A stretch of 64,000 nucleotides of DNA from Chromatiales bacterium. Lineage in GTDB: Bacteria > Pseudomonadota > Gammaproteobacteria > JAGRCI01. The DNA lies in the NCBI GenBank assembly GCA_020445565.1, contig JAGRGI010000064.1, positions 1 through 64,000 on the forward strand, given 5' to 3'. The number at the start of each line of letters is the position of its first letter. Within the stretch, counting starts at the first letter, position 1. Under the pieces are notes generated by a model, which was not told the origin of the DNA, did not search any database, and saw only the letters and a program-made list of their open reading frames with translations. Position numbers and translations under genes: made by a program. Below, one piece after another: positions 46,531 through 56,963 of the stretch.

Positions 46531-46685
46531 CGGTCTCCTCCTCCCTCTCGCGGCCTGCCTGAGGCCCTTGCCGGTTTACCCGAATGGCCCGGCCATGTGA
46601 TAGTTGCTGCCCATCGGGCGGCGCAATTCTAACAGCAGCGCCGCCGGCATTGAACTTATTACGCATTGCGATGCCGGGAATCTCC

Positions 46686-47270
46686 ATGCAGAACCGCATT
46701 CTTGTGCTGGGCTCCACCTCGCCCTACCGCCGCGAACTGCTACAGCGGCTTGGCCTTACGTTCGAGACCGCAGCACCAAAAGTGGACGAAACCCGCCACC
46801 CGGGTGAGGACGCCAACGCGCTGGTGAGGAGGCTTTCCGAGGCCAAGGCCCGTGCCGTGGGTGAGACATGGCCGGATGCGCTGGTGATCGGCTCGGACCA
46901 GGTGGCGGTGCTGGACGGAGAAATCCTGGGTAAACCAGGCAATCGCGAGCGGGCCATCGCCCAGCTGTCCGCCGCCTCCGGCAAGCGGGTCCGCTTCCTC
47001 ACCGGTCTGTGCCTGCTGGACAGCGCCACGGGCGAGGCCGAGGTGGACGTGGTGCCCTTCGACGTGGTGTTTCGGCAATTGAAACCGGCACACATCGAGA
47101 CTTACGTGGATCGCGAGCAACCCTACAACTGTGCCGGCAGCTTCAAGTCCGAGGGGCTGGGCATCGCTTTGTTCGAGGCACTGGAAGGCGCTGACCCCAA
47201 CGCCCTGATTGGCCTGCCCTTGATCCGCCTGTGCCGATTGCTGGAGCGCCACGGTCTGCCGGTGCTTTAA
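46686..47270 (+). CDS. yceF: Maf-like 7-methyl-GTP pyrophosphatase (YceF type)
   Basis: The 194-residue enzyme has the Maf motifs [20 protein letters not shown] (N-terminal binding loop), [20 protein letters not shown] and [18 protein letters not shown]. The TSPYRRELL variant and the DQVA with GKPG point to YceF (m7GTP pyrophosphatase) rather than YhdE (dTTP/UTP). It hydrolyses modified nucleoside triphosphates as a housecleaning step. ATG 46686 is chosen because it precedes the conserved strand; a start 15 bases upstream is possible. In E. coli yceF lies before the fatty acid cluster; here it precedes a metallopeptidase. Confidence 0.9.
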   Translation: MQNRILVLGSTSPYRRELLQRLGLTFETAAPKVDETRHPGEDANALVRRLSEAKARAVGETWPDALVIGSDQVAVLDGEILGKPGNRERAIAQLSAASGKRVRFLTGLCLLDSATGEAEVDVVPFDVVFRQLKPAHIETYVDREQPYNCAGSFKSEGLGIALFEALEGADPNALIGLPLIRLCRLLERHGLPVL

Positions 47271-47305
47271 TAGTCAGAACCATTACCAGCGGGAGAACCG
47301 AACAC

Positions 47306-48175
47306 ATGCGTTGGGAACGAGGTCGACGTAGTCAGAACGTAGAAGACAGGCGCGGCTCAGGCATGCCGCGCATGGGCATGGGCCGCGGCCTGAAGGGCGG
47401 TGGCCTGGGCACCATCGTTCTGGTGCTGGTGGCGATGTATTTTGGTGTCGACCCCAGCGCCCTGTTGCAGGGTACCGGTGGCGGAATGCCGGTGGATACG
47501 GAATCCGGCAGCCGCCAGGCGTCGCCGGAGGAGGATCGGCTGGCGGACTTCATTTCCGTGGTACTGGCGGATACCGAAGACACCTGGCATCCGATCTTTC
47601 AAAAAATGGGCAAGACCTACGAAGAACCGAAACTGGTGCTGTTTTCCGGCGCCGTGCGATCAGCCTGTGGCATGGCCCAGGCCGCCATGGGGCCGTTCTA
47701 TTGTCCTGGCGATCACAAGGTCTACATCGACTTGAGTTTCTATGACGATCTCAAACGCCGGTTCAAGGCGCCGGGGGATTTCGCTCAGGCCTACGTGATT
47801 GCCCATGAGGTCGGCCATCACGTGCAGACCCTGCTGGGCATTTCAGAAAAGGTGCATGCCGAGCGCCGGCGCGTGAGCGAGGTGGAGGGCAATCAGCTCT
47901 CGGTCCGTCAGGAGTTGCAGGCCGATTGCCTGGCGGGCGTCTGGGCCAACCACGCCAACAAGGCCCGGCAGGTGCTGGAAGAAGGTGACGTGGAAGAGGC
48001 CCTGGGAGCCGCCACGGCCATCGGCGACGATCGCCTGCAGAAGCAGTCCCAGGGTTATGTTTCGCCGGATTCATTCACCCACGGCAGCTCCGCCCAGCGG
48101 GTGCGCTGGTTCAAGACCGGTCTGCTGGAGGGACGTCTGGCGGCCTGCAACACGTTCCAGACAGACAGCCTGTAG
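47306..48175 (+). CDS. ypfJ: YpfJ-family putative neutral zinc metallopeptidase
   Basis: The 289-residue protein has the N-terminal [17 protein letters not shown] typical of YpfJ, a transmembrane segment ([19 protein letters not shown], about 32-50) and a zinc-binding motif [10 protein letters not shown]. The glutamate ligand is in [14 protein letters not shown]. Four conserved cysteines are visible ([21 protein letters not shown] and AACNTF). The catalytic domain is likely periplasmic. Function is not established. ATG 47306 begins the conserved N-terminus, 35 bases after yceF. Confidence 0.88.
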   Translation: MRWERGRRSQNVEDRRGSGMPRMGMGRGLKGGGLGTIVLVLVAMYFGVDPSALLQGTGGGMPVDTESGSRQASPEEDRLADFISVVLADTEDTWHPIFQKMGKTYEEPKLVLFSGAVRSACGMAQAAMGPFYCPGDHKVYIDLSFYDDLKRRFKAPGDFAQAYVIAHEVGHHVQTLLGISEKVHAERRRVSEVEGNQLSVRQELQADCLAGVWANHANKARQVLEEGDVEEALGAATAIGDDRLQKQSQGYVSPDSFTHGSSAQRVRWFKTGLLEGRLAACNTFQTDSL

Positions 48176-48187
48176 CCCCCCGCGTCG

Positions 48188-49345
48188 TCAGCCTGGTCTC
48201 GGCAGCACACGCCGGGCCAGGCCGATCCAAAAGGGGCTGAACATCAGGCTCAGACCGATCACCGCCACGGCCAGTTGATAGCCGTAAGCACTGATCAACC
48301 CTGCCTGCATCCCCACCGCCGCCAGGACAAAACTGAACTCGCCCACCTGGGAAAGCATGGAACCGGCATACAGACCATCAGCCCAACCGTAGCCCAGGAA
48401 CCGCAGAATGAGCGCGTTGAGGACGGTATTGGTAATCAACACCGCCAGGGTGAGCACGCCAACCAGTACCCAATGCTCCCGGAGGTAATCCAGATCCACC
48501 AACAGACCGATGGAGACGAAGAACAGGGCGAGGAAAACGACACGGAAGGGCTCCAGGCGGCGATGGACCCAGTGTGTCTCCTTGGCGGCGGAGACGATCA
48601 TGCCGGCCAGAAAGGCACCCAAGGCGGTGGACAGACCAAACAGCCCTGTGATCAACGCGATACCGAAGCACAGTGCGAGGGCTGCGAATACCTGCAATTC
48701 ATGATCTTTGCCCACGGCATCGCCGAAAGGCAGTCTCACTGTACGGCCGGCCATGATCCAGAACATCACCCCGCCCGCCAGCAGGCCGCCAAGCAACTGA
48801 CGCGCCAACAACCCCAGGTCCAGCGCGTGGCCCCCCAGGGAGCCGGTAATGATCAGCATCGGAATGACGATAAGGTCCTGCGCCAGGAGGATGGCCAGTA
48901 CGTCCTGACCGATGCGGCCGTCCAGCTCTCCACGGGTCTCCAGGATCTTGATGACTACCGCGGTACTGCTGAGGCTGATGACAAACCCGAGCAATACGAT
49001 GCGTCCCAGTGGCCAGCCGAGCCAGGCGCCCAACAGCGCTACCACGCCAACGCTCAGGGCCGCCTGCAGCAAGGTGCCCACGACCGCAACGCGCATACTG
49101 CCGCGCAACTTGGCCGGAGAAACCTCCATGCCGACGAAGAACAGCAACAGAACCACACCGAGCGCCCCGAGACGGGTCATGGTCTCGCCATCGCTCACCA
49201 GACCCAGCGCATCCGGCCCTACCAGTACACCCGCCAGCAGATAGCCCACCACATGAGGCTGATGGAGCAGGCGCAGTACCACCCCCACCAAGAGCAGAAT
49301 GAGTACCACCAGGACCATGCCGGGCATGGCCGGATCCATGTGCAT
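48188..49345 (-). CDS. Cation:proton antiporter (CPA2 family)
   Basis: The 385-residue protein is almost wholly transmembrane, with about eleven to twelve hydrophobic segments and CPA2/KefB-like signatures (QPHVVGYLLAGVLVGPDALG, LSSTAVVIKIL, QDLIVIPML, GAFLAGMIVSA). It lacks the cytoplasmic RCK/TrkA-N domain that closes K+ efflux proteins such as KefB, so regulation must be different. It exchanges K+ or Na+ for H+. Convergent with ypfJ (12-base gap). It is 86 bases downstream of amgK. Confidence 0.9.
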   Translation of the reverse strand: MHMDPAMPGMVLVVLILLLVGVVLRLLHQPHVVGYLLAGVLVGPDALGLVSDGETMTRLGALGVVLLLFFVGMEVSPAKLRGSMRVAVVGTLLQAALSVGVVALLGAWLGWPLGRIVLLGFVISLSSTAVVIKILETRGELDGRIGQDVLAILLAQDLIVIPMLIITGSLGGHALDLGLLARQLLGGLLAGGVMFWIMAGRTVRLPFGDAVGKDHELQVFAALALCFGIALITGLFGLSTALGAFLAGMIVSAAKETHWVHRRLEPFRVVFLALFFVSIGLLVDLDYLREHWVLVGVLTLAVLITNTVLNALILRFLGYGWADGLYAGSMLSQVGEFSFVLAAVGMQAGLISAYGYQLAVAVIGLSLMFSPFWIGLARRVLPRPG

Positions 49346-49431
49346 AATGTTCTCCGTTGGGTATCGGTATCAGAGAATTGGCGGCTGGGGACTCTTGGGC
49401 ACCCGCTGCACCTTCGGACGTGAAATCGACG

Positions 49432-50475
49432 TCATACCAGTTGCGCGTCCTCGGCATACCAGCGCGATTCCAGATTGCGCTCCAGGAAGTCTGCCAGGGG
49501 GTGCAATTCCTGATAGCGGAGACTCACCGCAGCCACGTAACCCAGGGTGCGCGGAATGTCACCGAGATAACCGGATTTGCCGTCGCGGTGGTTGAGCCTG
49601 GCGAAGATACCCGCTGCCTTCAGATGCCGCTGCACGCCCATCCAATCGAACCAACGCAGCCAACGGGTTTCGTTATCCTGATCCCCGGTGAGGATACCGG
49701 CTTTGCGAGCCATTTCCCGATAGCCCAGGGCCCACTCCTCCACCCTCTGCCGCGGCCAGGCGATATAACAGTCCCGCAACAGCGATACCAGATCGTAGGT
49801 GACAGGGCCGATCACCGCATCCTGAAAATCCAGAATGCCGGGGTTGTTGCTGCCGGTGACCATGAGATTGCGTGAATGATAATCGCGGTGCACCATCACT
49901 CTGGGTTGTTCCAGTGCGCTGTCCGCCAGCAGGCCGAACACATCATCGAGCAGTCGGTGGTCTGCACCGCTCAGCGACAAGCCCAGGTGGGCGCCCAGCA
50001 GCCATTCGCGGAACAGCGCCATCTCCGCCAGCAGCAGGCGGCGATCATAGGGCGGGAGCTCCCGCTGCTTTGGGCCGCGAGCCTGTAGCGTGACCAAGGC
50101 CACCAAGGCATCCCCGTAGAGCCGATCCACAGTCTCGTCGCTCAAGGCACCCAGATACAATTGCCGCCCCAGATCGGAGAGCAACATGAAGCCCCGATCA
50201 AGATCGCTGGCCAGCACCTGCGGCACATTCAGGCCCATATCACCCAATAGTCCCGCCACCTTGACGAATGGTCGGCTGTCTTCCCGGTCCGGCCGCGCGT
50301 CCACGGCGATCCAGGTCTCATCTCCCTTTCGGACCCGATAATAACGCCGAAAACTTGCGTCGCCGGAGGCGATTTCCAGGTCGCTTGCGCCCAGTCCGGC
50401 TTCGGAGCCCAACCAGGATTGCAATGCTGCTAAGCGCTCGCTCAAATCTTGCCCCTCATCGTTACGCCGAGCCAC
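49432..50475 (-). CDS. amgK: N-acetylmuramate/N-acetylglucosamine 1-kinase AmgK
   Basis: The 347-residue aminoglycoside-phosphotransferase-fold kinase has the catalytic loop VMVHRDYHSRNLMVTG (D in HRD) and the metal-binding motif GILDFQDAVIGPVTYDLVSL. N-terminal sequence ASFRRYYRV matches the AmgK glycine-rich region. AmgK phosphorylates cell-wall MurNAc or GlcNAc at C1 in the peptidoglycan recycling bypass that avoids de novo UDP-MurNAc synthesis. Divergent placement next to lptD is conserved in pseudomonads and relatives. The usual partner murU is not immediately downstream; instead an antiporter follows. Confidence 0.88.
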   Translation of the reverse strand: MARRNDEGQDLSERLAALQSWLGSEAGLGASDLEIASGDASFRRYYRVRKGDETWIAVDARPDREDSRPFVKVAGLLGDMGLNVPQVLASDLDRGFMLLSDLGRQLYLGALSDETVDRLYGDALVALVTLQARGPKQRELPPYDRRLLLAEMALFREWLLGAHLGLSLSGADHRLLDDVFGLLADSALEQPRVMVHRDYHSRNLMVTGSNNPGILDFQDAVIGPVTYDLVSLLRDCYIAWPRQRVEEWALGYREMARKAGILTGDQDNETRWLRWFDWMGVQRHLKAAGIFARLNHRDGKSGYLGDIPRTLGYVAAVSLRYQELHPLADFLERNLESRWYAEDAQLV

Positions 50476-50602
50476 TCGGCATACTCGGCAAATAGTTCAA
50501 CGATTCCATAGATTAGGGAACCCTTTTAAAGGCCCGTCTTGGTTGCGAGAGGCCGCATTCTATGCGATTTTATGCCCTCTTTCCCAACCACTGGAATGGA
50601 CT

Positions 50603-53131
50603 GTGTCACCCCGTCGATCACTGCTGTGCCTGGCCGTTGCGAGCGCGCTAACCTCCCCCAACGCCTACACGCAGGAGCCGACCAAGCCCGAACTCCAGTT
50701 CAACTGCACCCCGTCAAAAACCGGCACCGGCTGGGATTGCGCGCGCCAAACCAGCAGTTCGCACCATAGCCGTCCGGCGCAGCCGCCGCAGGTTCCGGCC
50801 GCTGTTCCGGCACAGGCAGCGCCCCCGCAGGAGCAGCAGACAACGGTCCCTGAGCCTTCGGTGGAGGTGCAAATTCCGTCGGCAGTCAACCCGGCCCCGG
50901 TACGCGAGGCTCAACCGGCGCTGTTCGGTGAAGATGCCCTGCTGACAGAACACCCCGATCCGCAATGGCGTACCTGCGGACCGTTGCCCACCCGCTACGC
51001 CCTGAGCCCCCCGGACATGCAAAGCCCGGACCGGGAGCAGTCTCCCCTGGAATTGAATGCGGATTTCGCCGAGGGTGAGGTGATCGGCGAAGGCATCGCT
51101 CTGTTCCTCGGGGATGTGCACGCACGCCGGGCCGATCAGGAGCTCAGTGCCGCGGAGGTGCGCTACGACCGCAACAGCCAGCGGATTCTCGCCGAAGGCG
51201 ATGTGTACTACCACGACAGCGCACTGAATTTTATCGCCGGCAGCGCCGACATCGATCTGCAAGGCGACAGCGGCAAGCTGGAACAGGTGGACTACCGCTT
51301 GCCGCAACGGCATGCGCGCGGTACCGCCGACCATGCACAGTTCGAGGGCAGCCAGCTCAGCCGCTACGAAGACGTCACCTACACCACCTGCCTGCCCGAT
51401 TCCGAAGCCTGGAAACTGCGCGCTTCGAGCATGAAGCTCGATCGCGAATCAGGCCGCGGTGAAGCCCGCAACGTGGTGTTGAGCTTTCTGGGTGTGCCGT
51501 TTATTTACACCCCGTACATGACGTTCCCCATCGATGACCGGCGCAAGAGCGGCCTGCTCGCCCCCAGCCTGCGCAGCGGCGACGCCACGGGCCTGGACTT
51601 CGGCATACCCTACTACTGGAATATCGCCCCCAATTACGACGCCACCATCACGCCCCGCATCCTGACCGACAGGGGGCTGATGCTGGGCGGGGAATTCCGC
51701 TTCTTGCATCCCAGCGATTCCGGCGAACTCTACGGGGAAATACTTCCCGACGATCGCTTGGCGGATCGGGACCAGAACAGCACGCGCGGACAGGGCCGCG
51801 TGCGTTACCGCAACACACTGGCACCGCGCCTGTTCTTCAACGTGGACGCGTCCTACGTATCGGACGTGAACTATCTGCAAGAATTCGGTAACAGCCTGGA
51901 CGTGACCAGCACCGAACAGCTCTCACGCATCGCCAGCCTGAGCTACTACGGCGATTTTTACCGCTTGCAGGGCCGGGTGGAGTACTTCCAGACCGCCAGC
52001 GCCAATCTGGAAGAAATCAACCGCGCCTACGGACGCTATCCGCAACTGTTGTTCACCGGCCGCCTGCCTCGCCAAGCCTTCGGTCTGGATGTCGACTGGC
52101 GCGCCGAATACGTCTATTTCGACAAAGACAACACCGTCCACGGCAGCCGCTTCGATTTCTACCCGTCCATCAGCCGGCCATTCGTGACACCGGGCAGCTT
52201 CGTGGTACCCAAGGTGGGCGTGCGCTACACCAAATACGCCCTCACCGACCCCGGCCCGACGCAATCCAAGGATGCCAGCCGCACCACCCCCTTCGCCAGT
52301 CTGGACAGCGGTTTGATATTCGAACGCGAGTCCAGTTACGGGCGCCTGGCGGCGGTGAATACCCTGGAACCAAGGCTGTATTACCTCTATGTGGCCAGAG
52401 AGGATCAGAACGACATCCCGATCTTCGATACCACTGAACTGGACTTCAACTTCTTCCAACTGTTCCGCGAGAACCGCTTCACCGGCGCCGACCGCATGGG
52501 CGATGCCAACCAGATCACCGCGGCCCTGACCACCCGTTTCCTGCGTCGATCCAACGGCCAGGAACTGCTGCGCGCCTCACTGGGCGAGATCTTTTACTTT
52601 CAAGACCGCGAAGTGGTACTGCCCAGCTCCGCCGACCGCGACGACAGCGCCTCGGACATCGTCGCGGAGTTGGCCGCCGAACTCACCGACAATCTCAGCA
52701 CCCGCGCCACATGGCTCTGGGACCCGGACGACGAAAAGACCGAGCGCAGTGCCATTCGCCTGCAATACCTCAGCGACCGGGATCACATTTTCAATCTGGC
52801 CTACCGCTATCGCCGTGCCAGCTACGAACAGGCCGATTTCTCCGCCCGCTGGCCACTGGCGCGGCGCTGGTACGGCATCGCCCGTTGGGACTACTCCCTG
52901 CGCGAAAACAGCAGCGTGGACATCTTCGCGGGCTTGGAATACGAAAGCTGCTGCTACATATTCCGCACCGTGTACCGACAATTCGTTCGCGACGACGACA
53001 ACTTCGACGACAAACGCGACGCCCTGCTGTTCCAGGTCATCTTCAAGGGCCTTACCGACCTGGGCAACGACATCGGCCGCGTGATGGAACGCGACATCCT
53101 CGGTTACACCGAAGCAAACGATTCCCTGTGA
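50603..53131 (+). CDS. lptD: LPS-assembly protein LptD
   Basis: The 842-residue outer membrane protein begins at a GTG at 50603 after GGAATGGA and has a signal peptide (SPRRSLLCLAVASALTSPNA). A Pro/Gln-rich stretch follows with the first Cys pair (FNCTPSKTGTGWDC), then the OstA/LptA-like jellyroll (ELNADFAEGEVIGEGIALFL) and a C-terminal 26-strand barrel. A second Cys pair (YESCCYIFRTVYRQ) near the C-terminus makes the inter-domain disulfides with the N-terminal cysteines; DsbA and LptE are the known partners. It inserts LPS into the outer leaflet. The Pro/Gln/Ala-rich insert at about 60-115 is unusually long. An earlier TTG at 50543 would add 20 residues upstream of the signal and is not favoured. 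Confidence 0.93.
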   Translation: MSPRRSLLCLAVASALTSPNAYTQEPTKPELQFNCTPSKTGTGWDCARQTSSSHHSRPAQPPQVPAAVPAQAAPPQEQQTTVPEPSVEVQIPSAVNPAPVREAQPALFGEDALLTEHPDPQWRTCGPLPTRYALSPPDMQSPDREQSPLELNADFAEGEVIGEGIALFLGDVHARRADQELSAAEVRYDRNSQRILAEGDVYYHDSALNFIAGSADIDLQGDSGKLEQVDYRLPQRHARGTADHAQFEGSQLSRYEDVTYTTCLPDSEAWKLRASSMKLDRESGRGEARNVVLSFLGVPFIYTPYMTFPIDDRRKSGLLAPSLRSGDATGLDFGIPYYWNIAPNYDATITPRILTDRGLMLGGEFRFLHPSDSGELYGEILPDDRLADRDQNSTRGQGRVRYRNTLAPRLFFNVDASYVSDVNYLQEFGNSLDVTSTEQLSRIASLSYYGDFYRLQGRVEYFQTASANLEEINRAYGRYPQLLFTGRLPRQAFGLDVDWRAEYVYFDKDNTVHGSRFDFYPSISRPFVTPGSFVVPKVGVRYTKYALTDPGPTQSKDASRTTPFASLDSGLIFERESSYGRLAAVNTLEPRLYYLYVAREDQNDIPIFDTTELDFNFFQLFRENRFTGADRMGDANQITAALTTRFLRRSNGQELLRASLGEIFYFQDREVVLPSSADRDDSASDIVAELAAELTDNLSTRATWLWDPDDEKTERSAIRLQYLSDRDHIFNLAYRYRRASYEQADFSARWPLARRWYGIARWDYSLRENSSVDIFAGLEYESCCYIFRTVYRQFVRDDDNFDDKRDALLFQVIFKGLTDLGNDIGRVMERDILGYTEANDSL

Positions 53132-53144
53132 GGTAATCCTCGTC

Positions 53145-54434
53145 ATGAAACGCCTTTTTCTGATAGCTGCACTGGCACTCGCCTTTACCGGCTTGTCCAA
53201 AGCCGCCGTAGAGCCCCTGGACCGGATACTGGTTATCGTCAATGAAGACGTGATCACCACCAACGAGTTTTTTACCGAGGCGCGCCGCATCATGACCCAG
53301 CTGCGCCAACAGGGAACGCGCCTGCCGCCCCCCGAGGTATTTCAGCGCCAGGTGCTCGAACGTATGATTCTGCAACGTATCCAGCTGCAATTGGCCAAAC
53401 AGACCGGGCTGGAGGTAGACGACAGCACCCTCAACGAAACCCTGCGCAAGGTGGCGCGGCGCAACAACATGAGCCTGATCAAGTTCAGCCAGGTGTTGGA
53501 GCGAGACGGTGTTTCCTTCGAACAGTTTCGCGAGCAGATTCGCGATGAAATGACCCTGCAACGGCTGCAACGCCGTGAGGTGGAAAATCGCATCACCGTG
53601 TCTGACCAGGAAGTCGACAATTTTCTGCAATACGAGGCCCAGCAATTGGGCAACAGCGACAAACAGTACCGCCTGCAACACATCCTGGTCGCCTTGCCGG
53701 AGGCACCTTCGTCCGACCAGATTGCCAGCGCCAGCGAAAAAGCGAAGGGACTGGTGGACAAATTGCGCAATGGTTCCGATTTCCAAGAGACTGCCGTGGC
53801 AGAATCCGACGCCGCCAACGCCCTGGAAGGCGGCGACCTGGGCATGCGTACCCTGGGCCAGATGCCAACTATTTTTCTTGGCACCGTGCAAGACATGGCG
53901 GTGGGAGAAATATCAGACCCAATCCGCAGTCCTGCCGGCTTTCATATCGTCAAACTGGCGGAAACCAGCGGCAGCGACAAACGCATGGTCACCCAGACCG
54001 AGGTACGTCATATTCTCATTCGGCCGGATGAGATGACAGCCGAATCCGACGCCTTGACGCGCCTTTCCCAGTTGAAGACGCGCATCGAGGGCGGCGAAGA
54101 TTTCGGTGCCCTTGCCCGCGCGCATTCCGATGACAAAGGCTCGGCCATCAAGGGTGGCGACCTGGGTTGGGTGAGCCCCGGCGTCATGGTGCCAGAATTC
54201 GAACAAGTGATGAAAGACACCTTGCCCGGCGAGGTCAGCTCCCCCTTTCAGACACCCTTTGGCTGGCACATTTTGCAAGTGGTGAACCGACGCGATCACG
54301 ACAGCACCGAGGAACTACGTCGCAACGAAGCCCGAGAGCAGATCGCCAAGCGCAAGTCCGACGAAGAACTGGACCTTTGGTATCGACGTCTGCGCGACGA
54401 GGCCTATGTGGAGTTTCGGACGGAGGACCGATAA
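53145..54434 (+). CDS. surA: Periplasmic chaperone and peptidyl-prolyl isomerase SurA
   Basis: The 429-residue precursor has a signal ([19 protein letters not shown]), a helical SurA N-terminal domain ([20 protein letters not shown]) and two parvulin domains, one beginning [15 protein letters not shown] and the second with [12 protein letters not shown], each with the conserved GGDLG motif. SurA folds outer-membrane barrel proteins such as LptD. It starts 13 bases after lptD and the stop is 28 bases before pdxA, so all three form one operon. Confidence 0.96.
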   Translation: MKRLFLIAALALAFTGLSKAAVEPLDRILVIVNEDVITTNEFFTEARRIMTQLRQQGTRLPPPEVFQRQVLERMILQRIQLQLAKQTGLEVDDSTLNETLRKVARRNNMSLIKFSQVLERDGVSFEQFREQIRDEMTLQRLQRREVENRITVSDQEVDNFLQYEAQQLGNSDKQYRLQHILVALPEAPSSDQIASASEKAKGLVDKLRNGSDFQETAVAESDAANALEGGDLGMRTLGQMPTIFLGTVQDMAVGEISDPIRSPAGFHIVKLAETSGSDKRMVTQTEVRHILIRPDEMTAESDALTRLSQLKTRIEGGEDFGALARAHSDDKGSAIKGGDLGWVSPGVMVPEFEQVMKDTLPGEVSSPFQTPFGWHILQVVNRRDHDSTEELRRNEAREQIAKRKSDEELDLWYRRLRDEAYVEFRTEDR

Positions 54435-54462
54435 CCCCGGCCAGGCTTCTGACCATCCCGAC

Positions 54463-55449
54463 ATGGCAAGCCCCCCGATCGCCTTCACTCCCGGCGAGCC
54501 CGCCGGTATCGGTCCTGACCTGTGCGTGCAACTGGCACGGGTTGGCTGGCCCGCCGATCTGGTTGCACTGGCCGATCCGGCAATCCTTTCAGAGCGCGCC
54601 AGATCCCTGGGGGTTGCGCTGGATATCCGCGATCCGGGCGAGCGAGACGCCGAAACCGCCAATTCACCCGGCCGTTGTTACGTACAGCCTGTCCCCTGCC
54701 CCGCAAAGGTACAGGCCGGCAGTTTGAACCCGGACAATGCCGACTATGTGCTTGAGTGCCTGAGGCAGGCCGTGGCCGGTTGTCAAAACGGTCGGTATGC
54801 GGCCCTGGTCACCGGCCCGGTGCACAAGGGAGTCATCAACGATGCCGGCATCCCGTTCAGCGGTCATACCGAATTCCTGGCCGAACTGACCGGCGGCTAC
54901 CCGGTGATGATGCTGGCGACCAAAGGGCTACGGGTCGCCTTGGCGACCACCCACCTCCCCCTGGCGCGGGTCAGCGAGGCGATCACCCCGAAAACCCTGG
55001 AAAAGGTGATAAGAGCCTTGGATCGAGACCTGCGCGGCCGATTCCACCTGGATTCGCCTCACATTCTGGTTGCCGGGCTCAACCCTCACGCCGGTGAAGG
55101 CGGTCACCTGGGGCGCGAGGAGGTCGATATCATCATCCCCCTGCTCGCCAAATTGCGCTCCGAGGGCCTACGCCTCACCGGCCCGCTACCCGCCGATACC
55201 CTGTTCACGCCCCAATGGCTGGAACAGGCCGACGCGGTGCTGGCCATGTACCACGACCAGGGCTTGCCGGTACTCAAACACATCGGCTTCGGCAAGGCCG
55301 TCAATATCACCCTGGGCCTGCCCATCGCCCGCACCTCCGTGGACCACGGCACCGCCCTGGACCGCGCAGGCCGGGGCAATGTCGATCCGGGAAGTTTGTA
55401 CACCGCCCTGGATGCGGCAAGGGAAATGATCGGTCGGCCATCCGTTTGA
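54463..55449 (+). CDS. pdxA: 4-hydroxythreonine-4-phosphate dehydrogenase PdxA
   Basis: The 328-residue enzyme starts with [20 protein letters not shown], the PdxA signature. The metal ligands are the His in GHTEFLAEL, the His in [14 protein letters not shown] and the His in [12 protein letters not shown]. It oxidises 4-phosphohydroxy-L-threonine in vitamin B6 synthesis. An in-frame GTG at 54406 would overlap surA and is rejected since ATG 54463 matches the family N-terminus. In many gammaproteobacteria ksgA and apaH follow; here the operon ends at a strong hairpin. Confidence 0.96.
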   Translation: MASPPIAFTPGEPAGIGPDLCVQLARVGWPADLVALADPAILSERARSLGVALDIRDPGERDAETANSPGRCYVQPVPCPAKVQAGSLNPDNADYVLECLRQAVAGCQNGRYAALVTGPVHKGVINDAGIPFSGHTEFLAELTGGYPVMMLATKGLRVALATTHLPLARVSEAITPKTLEKVIRALDRDLRGRFHLDSPHILVAGLNPHAGEGGHLGREEVDIIIPLLAKLRSEGLRLTGPLPADTLFTPQWLEQADAVLAMYHDQGLPVLKHIGFGKAVNITLGLPIARTSVDHGTALDRAGRGNVDPGSLYTALDAAREMIGRPSV

Positions 55450-55523
55450 GGTTTTTTTCGCCCCATTCAGCGACCGACCTAACAAGGCAGAAGGCAATTC
55501 CTCACCAATCGTCTCAACGAGAA

Positions 55524-55560
55524 GCGTGCCGGACGGGGCACACTGCCCCGTCCGGCACGC
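55524..55560. terminator. Perfect 17-bp inverted repeat, bidirectional terminator
   Basis: GCGTGCCGGACGGGGCA (55524-55540) pairs perfectly with TGCCCCGTCCGGCACGC (55544-55560), loop CAC. It lies between convergent pdxA and the EncFtn-like gene. No clear T-tract follows on either side, so it may act as a stall/processing hairpin or be a dispersed repeat. Confidence 0.75.
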
Positions 55561-55584
55561 CCGTGACGTAAGACACGCCCTGTA

Positions 55585-55875
55585 TCAGTCGTGGTGGCCG
55601 ATGGGGCCTTCCTTGAACAAATAATCCTTCAACTCGTGGTCGAAGGTCGGGTCCTTGCGTCGAATCCATTCCAACACCATGGCTGCGTGTTCCTTTTCTT
55701 CATCGCGGTTGTGAGCGAGGATCTTTGCCAGCTCCGCGTCCTTGCAGGCATCGACGCGCTGGTTGTACCAATCCACTGCCTCCAGTTCTTCCATAAGCGA
55801 GGTGATGGCGCGATGCATGTCGCGGGTTTCATCGGAAAGTTCTTCGATGGGCTCGTGATAACCTTCGTTGGCCAT
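55585..55875 (-). CDS. Encapsulated-ferritin-like protein (EncFtn family) lacking a cargo tail
   Basis: The 96-residue protein matches EncFtn: MEELEAVDWYNQRVDA and AHNRDEEKEHAAMVLEWIRR are nearly identical to the Rhodospirillum rubrum protein's helices. The ferroxidase ligands align (from memory) with E30, E60 and H63 here. It forms an open decameric ring that oxidises Fe2+. The usual C-terminal encapsulin-loading peptide is missing: the chain ends at EGPIGHHD. No encapsulin shell gene is within 8 kb on either side. A short basic ribosome site lies upstream of ATG 55875. Function as a free ferroxidase or a shell-associated one is not decided. Confidence 0.88.
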   Translation of the reverse strand: MANEGYHEPIEELSDETRDMHRAITSLMEELEAVDWYNQRVDACKDAELAKILAHNRDEEKEHAAMVLEWIRRKDPTFDHELKDYLFKEGPIGHHD

Positions 55876-56012
55876 AGGTCTCTCATCGTTTGGGGTAAAA
55901 CGCTATTTTCTGCTTTTTTCCGGCTCAATAGTCAACCTTAAGCCAGCGATTTTTCCGTTCACGGGGCAACTATACTTGTCACTCTCACATCACCGTTGAC
56001 GACGAGGTTGCC

Positions 56013-56963
56013 ATGCGTATTGCCCTGCTGCTCATCCTGTTACTGCTGATTCCCCCCTTGTCAGCCGCAGACAAAGCCGGTCCGATACGTGGCGATTGGA
56101 AGGCCGATCAGGTCGCGGACGGCGTCTACGTCATCCATGGCCCCCTGGGTTATCCCACGGTGGAGAACCAGGGTTTCATGAACAATCCGGGGTTTATCGT
56201 CACCGACGACGGCGTGGTAGTGATCGATCCAGGCGGCAGCGTGCAGGTGGGTGAATTACTGCTGAGCAGGATTCGCGAGATCACCGATCAACCGGTAGTT
56301 GCGGTGTTCGATTCCCACATCCATGGTGACCACTGGCTGGGCAATCAGGCGATCGCCGAGTCCTTTGCCAATGCCAAACTGTACGGACATCCGCGCATGA
56401 TCGCCAAGGTGAAGACCGGTGCCGGCGACGCCTGGATCGCAATGGCCAACGAACTCACCGGTGGCGCCCTTGCCGGATCGACAGTGGTAAACGCAAACAC
56501 ACCCGCCGATCAGGGAGATGAGTTCGTTGTCGGCGGTGTGACGTTCCGCATCATCCATAACGACCATGCCCACACCGACACGGACATCATGGTTCACGTG
56601 GTAGAGCGCGGCGTGGTCTTTCTTGGCGACAACTGCGCCAACCAACGCATCCTGCGCTTGGACCACGGCAGCCTGGCGGGCAATATCCAGGCCCTGGATC
56701 TTGCCATGGAAACCGGCGCCAAGACCTTTGTTCCGGGGCACGGACTCAGTGGCGGCCTGTCTGTCCCGCAGAGCTACAAGGACTACCTGGCGACCATCTA
56801 CGATAATACGAAAGCGGGCTACGAAGAGGGGCTTAGCGATTTCGAGATCAAACCGCTGGTGTTGCCCGCCCTGACCCAATGGCAGGATTGGGACGGTTTC
56901 GACGACCAGGTCGGCAAGCACGTCAACGACGCCTACCGCGAAATCGAGGCAGCGAGTTTCTGA
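56013..56963 (+). CDS. Exported metallo-beta-lactamase-fold hydrolase
   Basis: The 316-residue precursor has a signal (RIALLLILLLLIPPLSAAD) and the binuclear zinc motif HIHGDHW, then NDHAHTDTDIMVH, LGDN and PGHG. The domain begins MNNPGFIVTDDGVVVIDPGG, as in SoxH or quinoprotein-relay hydrolases. It is a periplasmic hydrolase of unknown substrate. Start ATG 56013 is preceded by GACGAGGTTGCC. It stands alone, divergent from the EncFtn gene. Confidence 0.85.
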   Translation: MRIALLLILLLLIPPLSAADKAGPIRGDWKADQVADGVYVIHGPLGYPTVENQGFMNNPGFIVTDDGVVVIDPGGSVQVGELLLSRIREITDQPVVAVFDSHIHGDHWLGNQAIAESFANAKLYGHPRMIAKVKTGAGDAWIAMANELTGGALAGSTVVNANTPADQGDEFVVGGVTFRIIHNDHAHTDTDIMVHVVERGVVFLGDNCANQRILRLDHGSLAGNIQALDLAMETGAKTFVPGHGLSGGLSVPQSYKDYLATIYDNTKAGYEEGLSDFEIKPLVLPALTQWQDWDGFDDQVGKHVNDAYREIEAASF

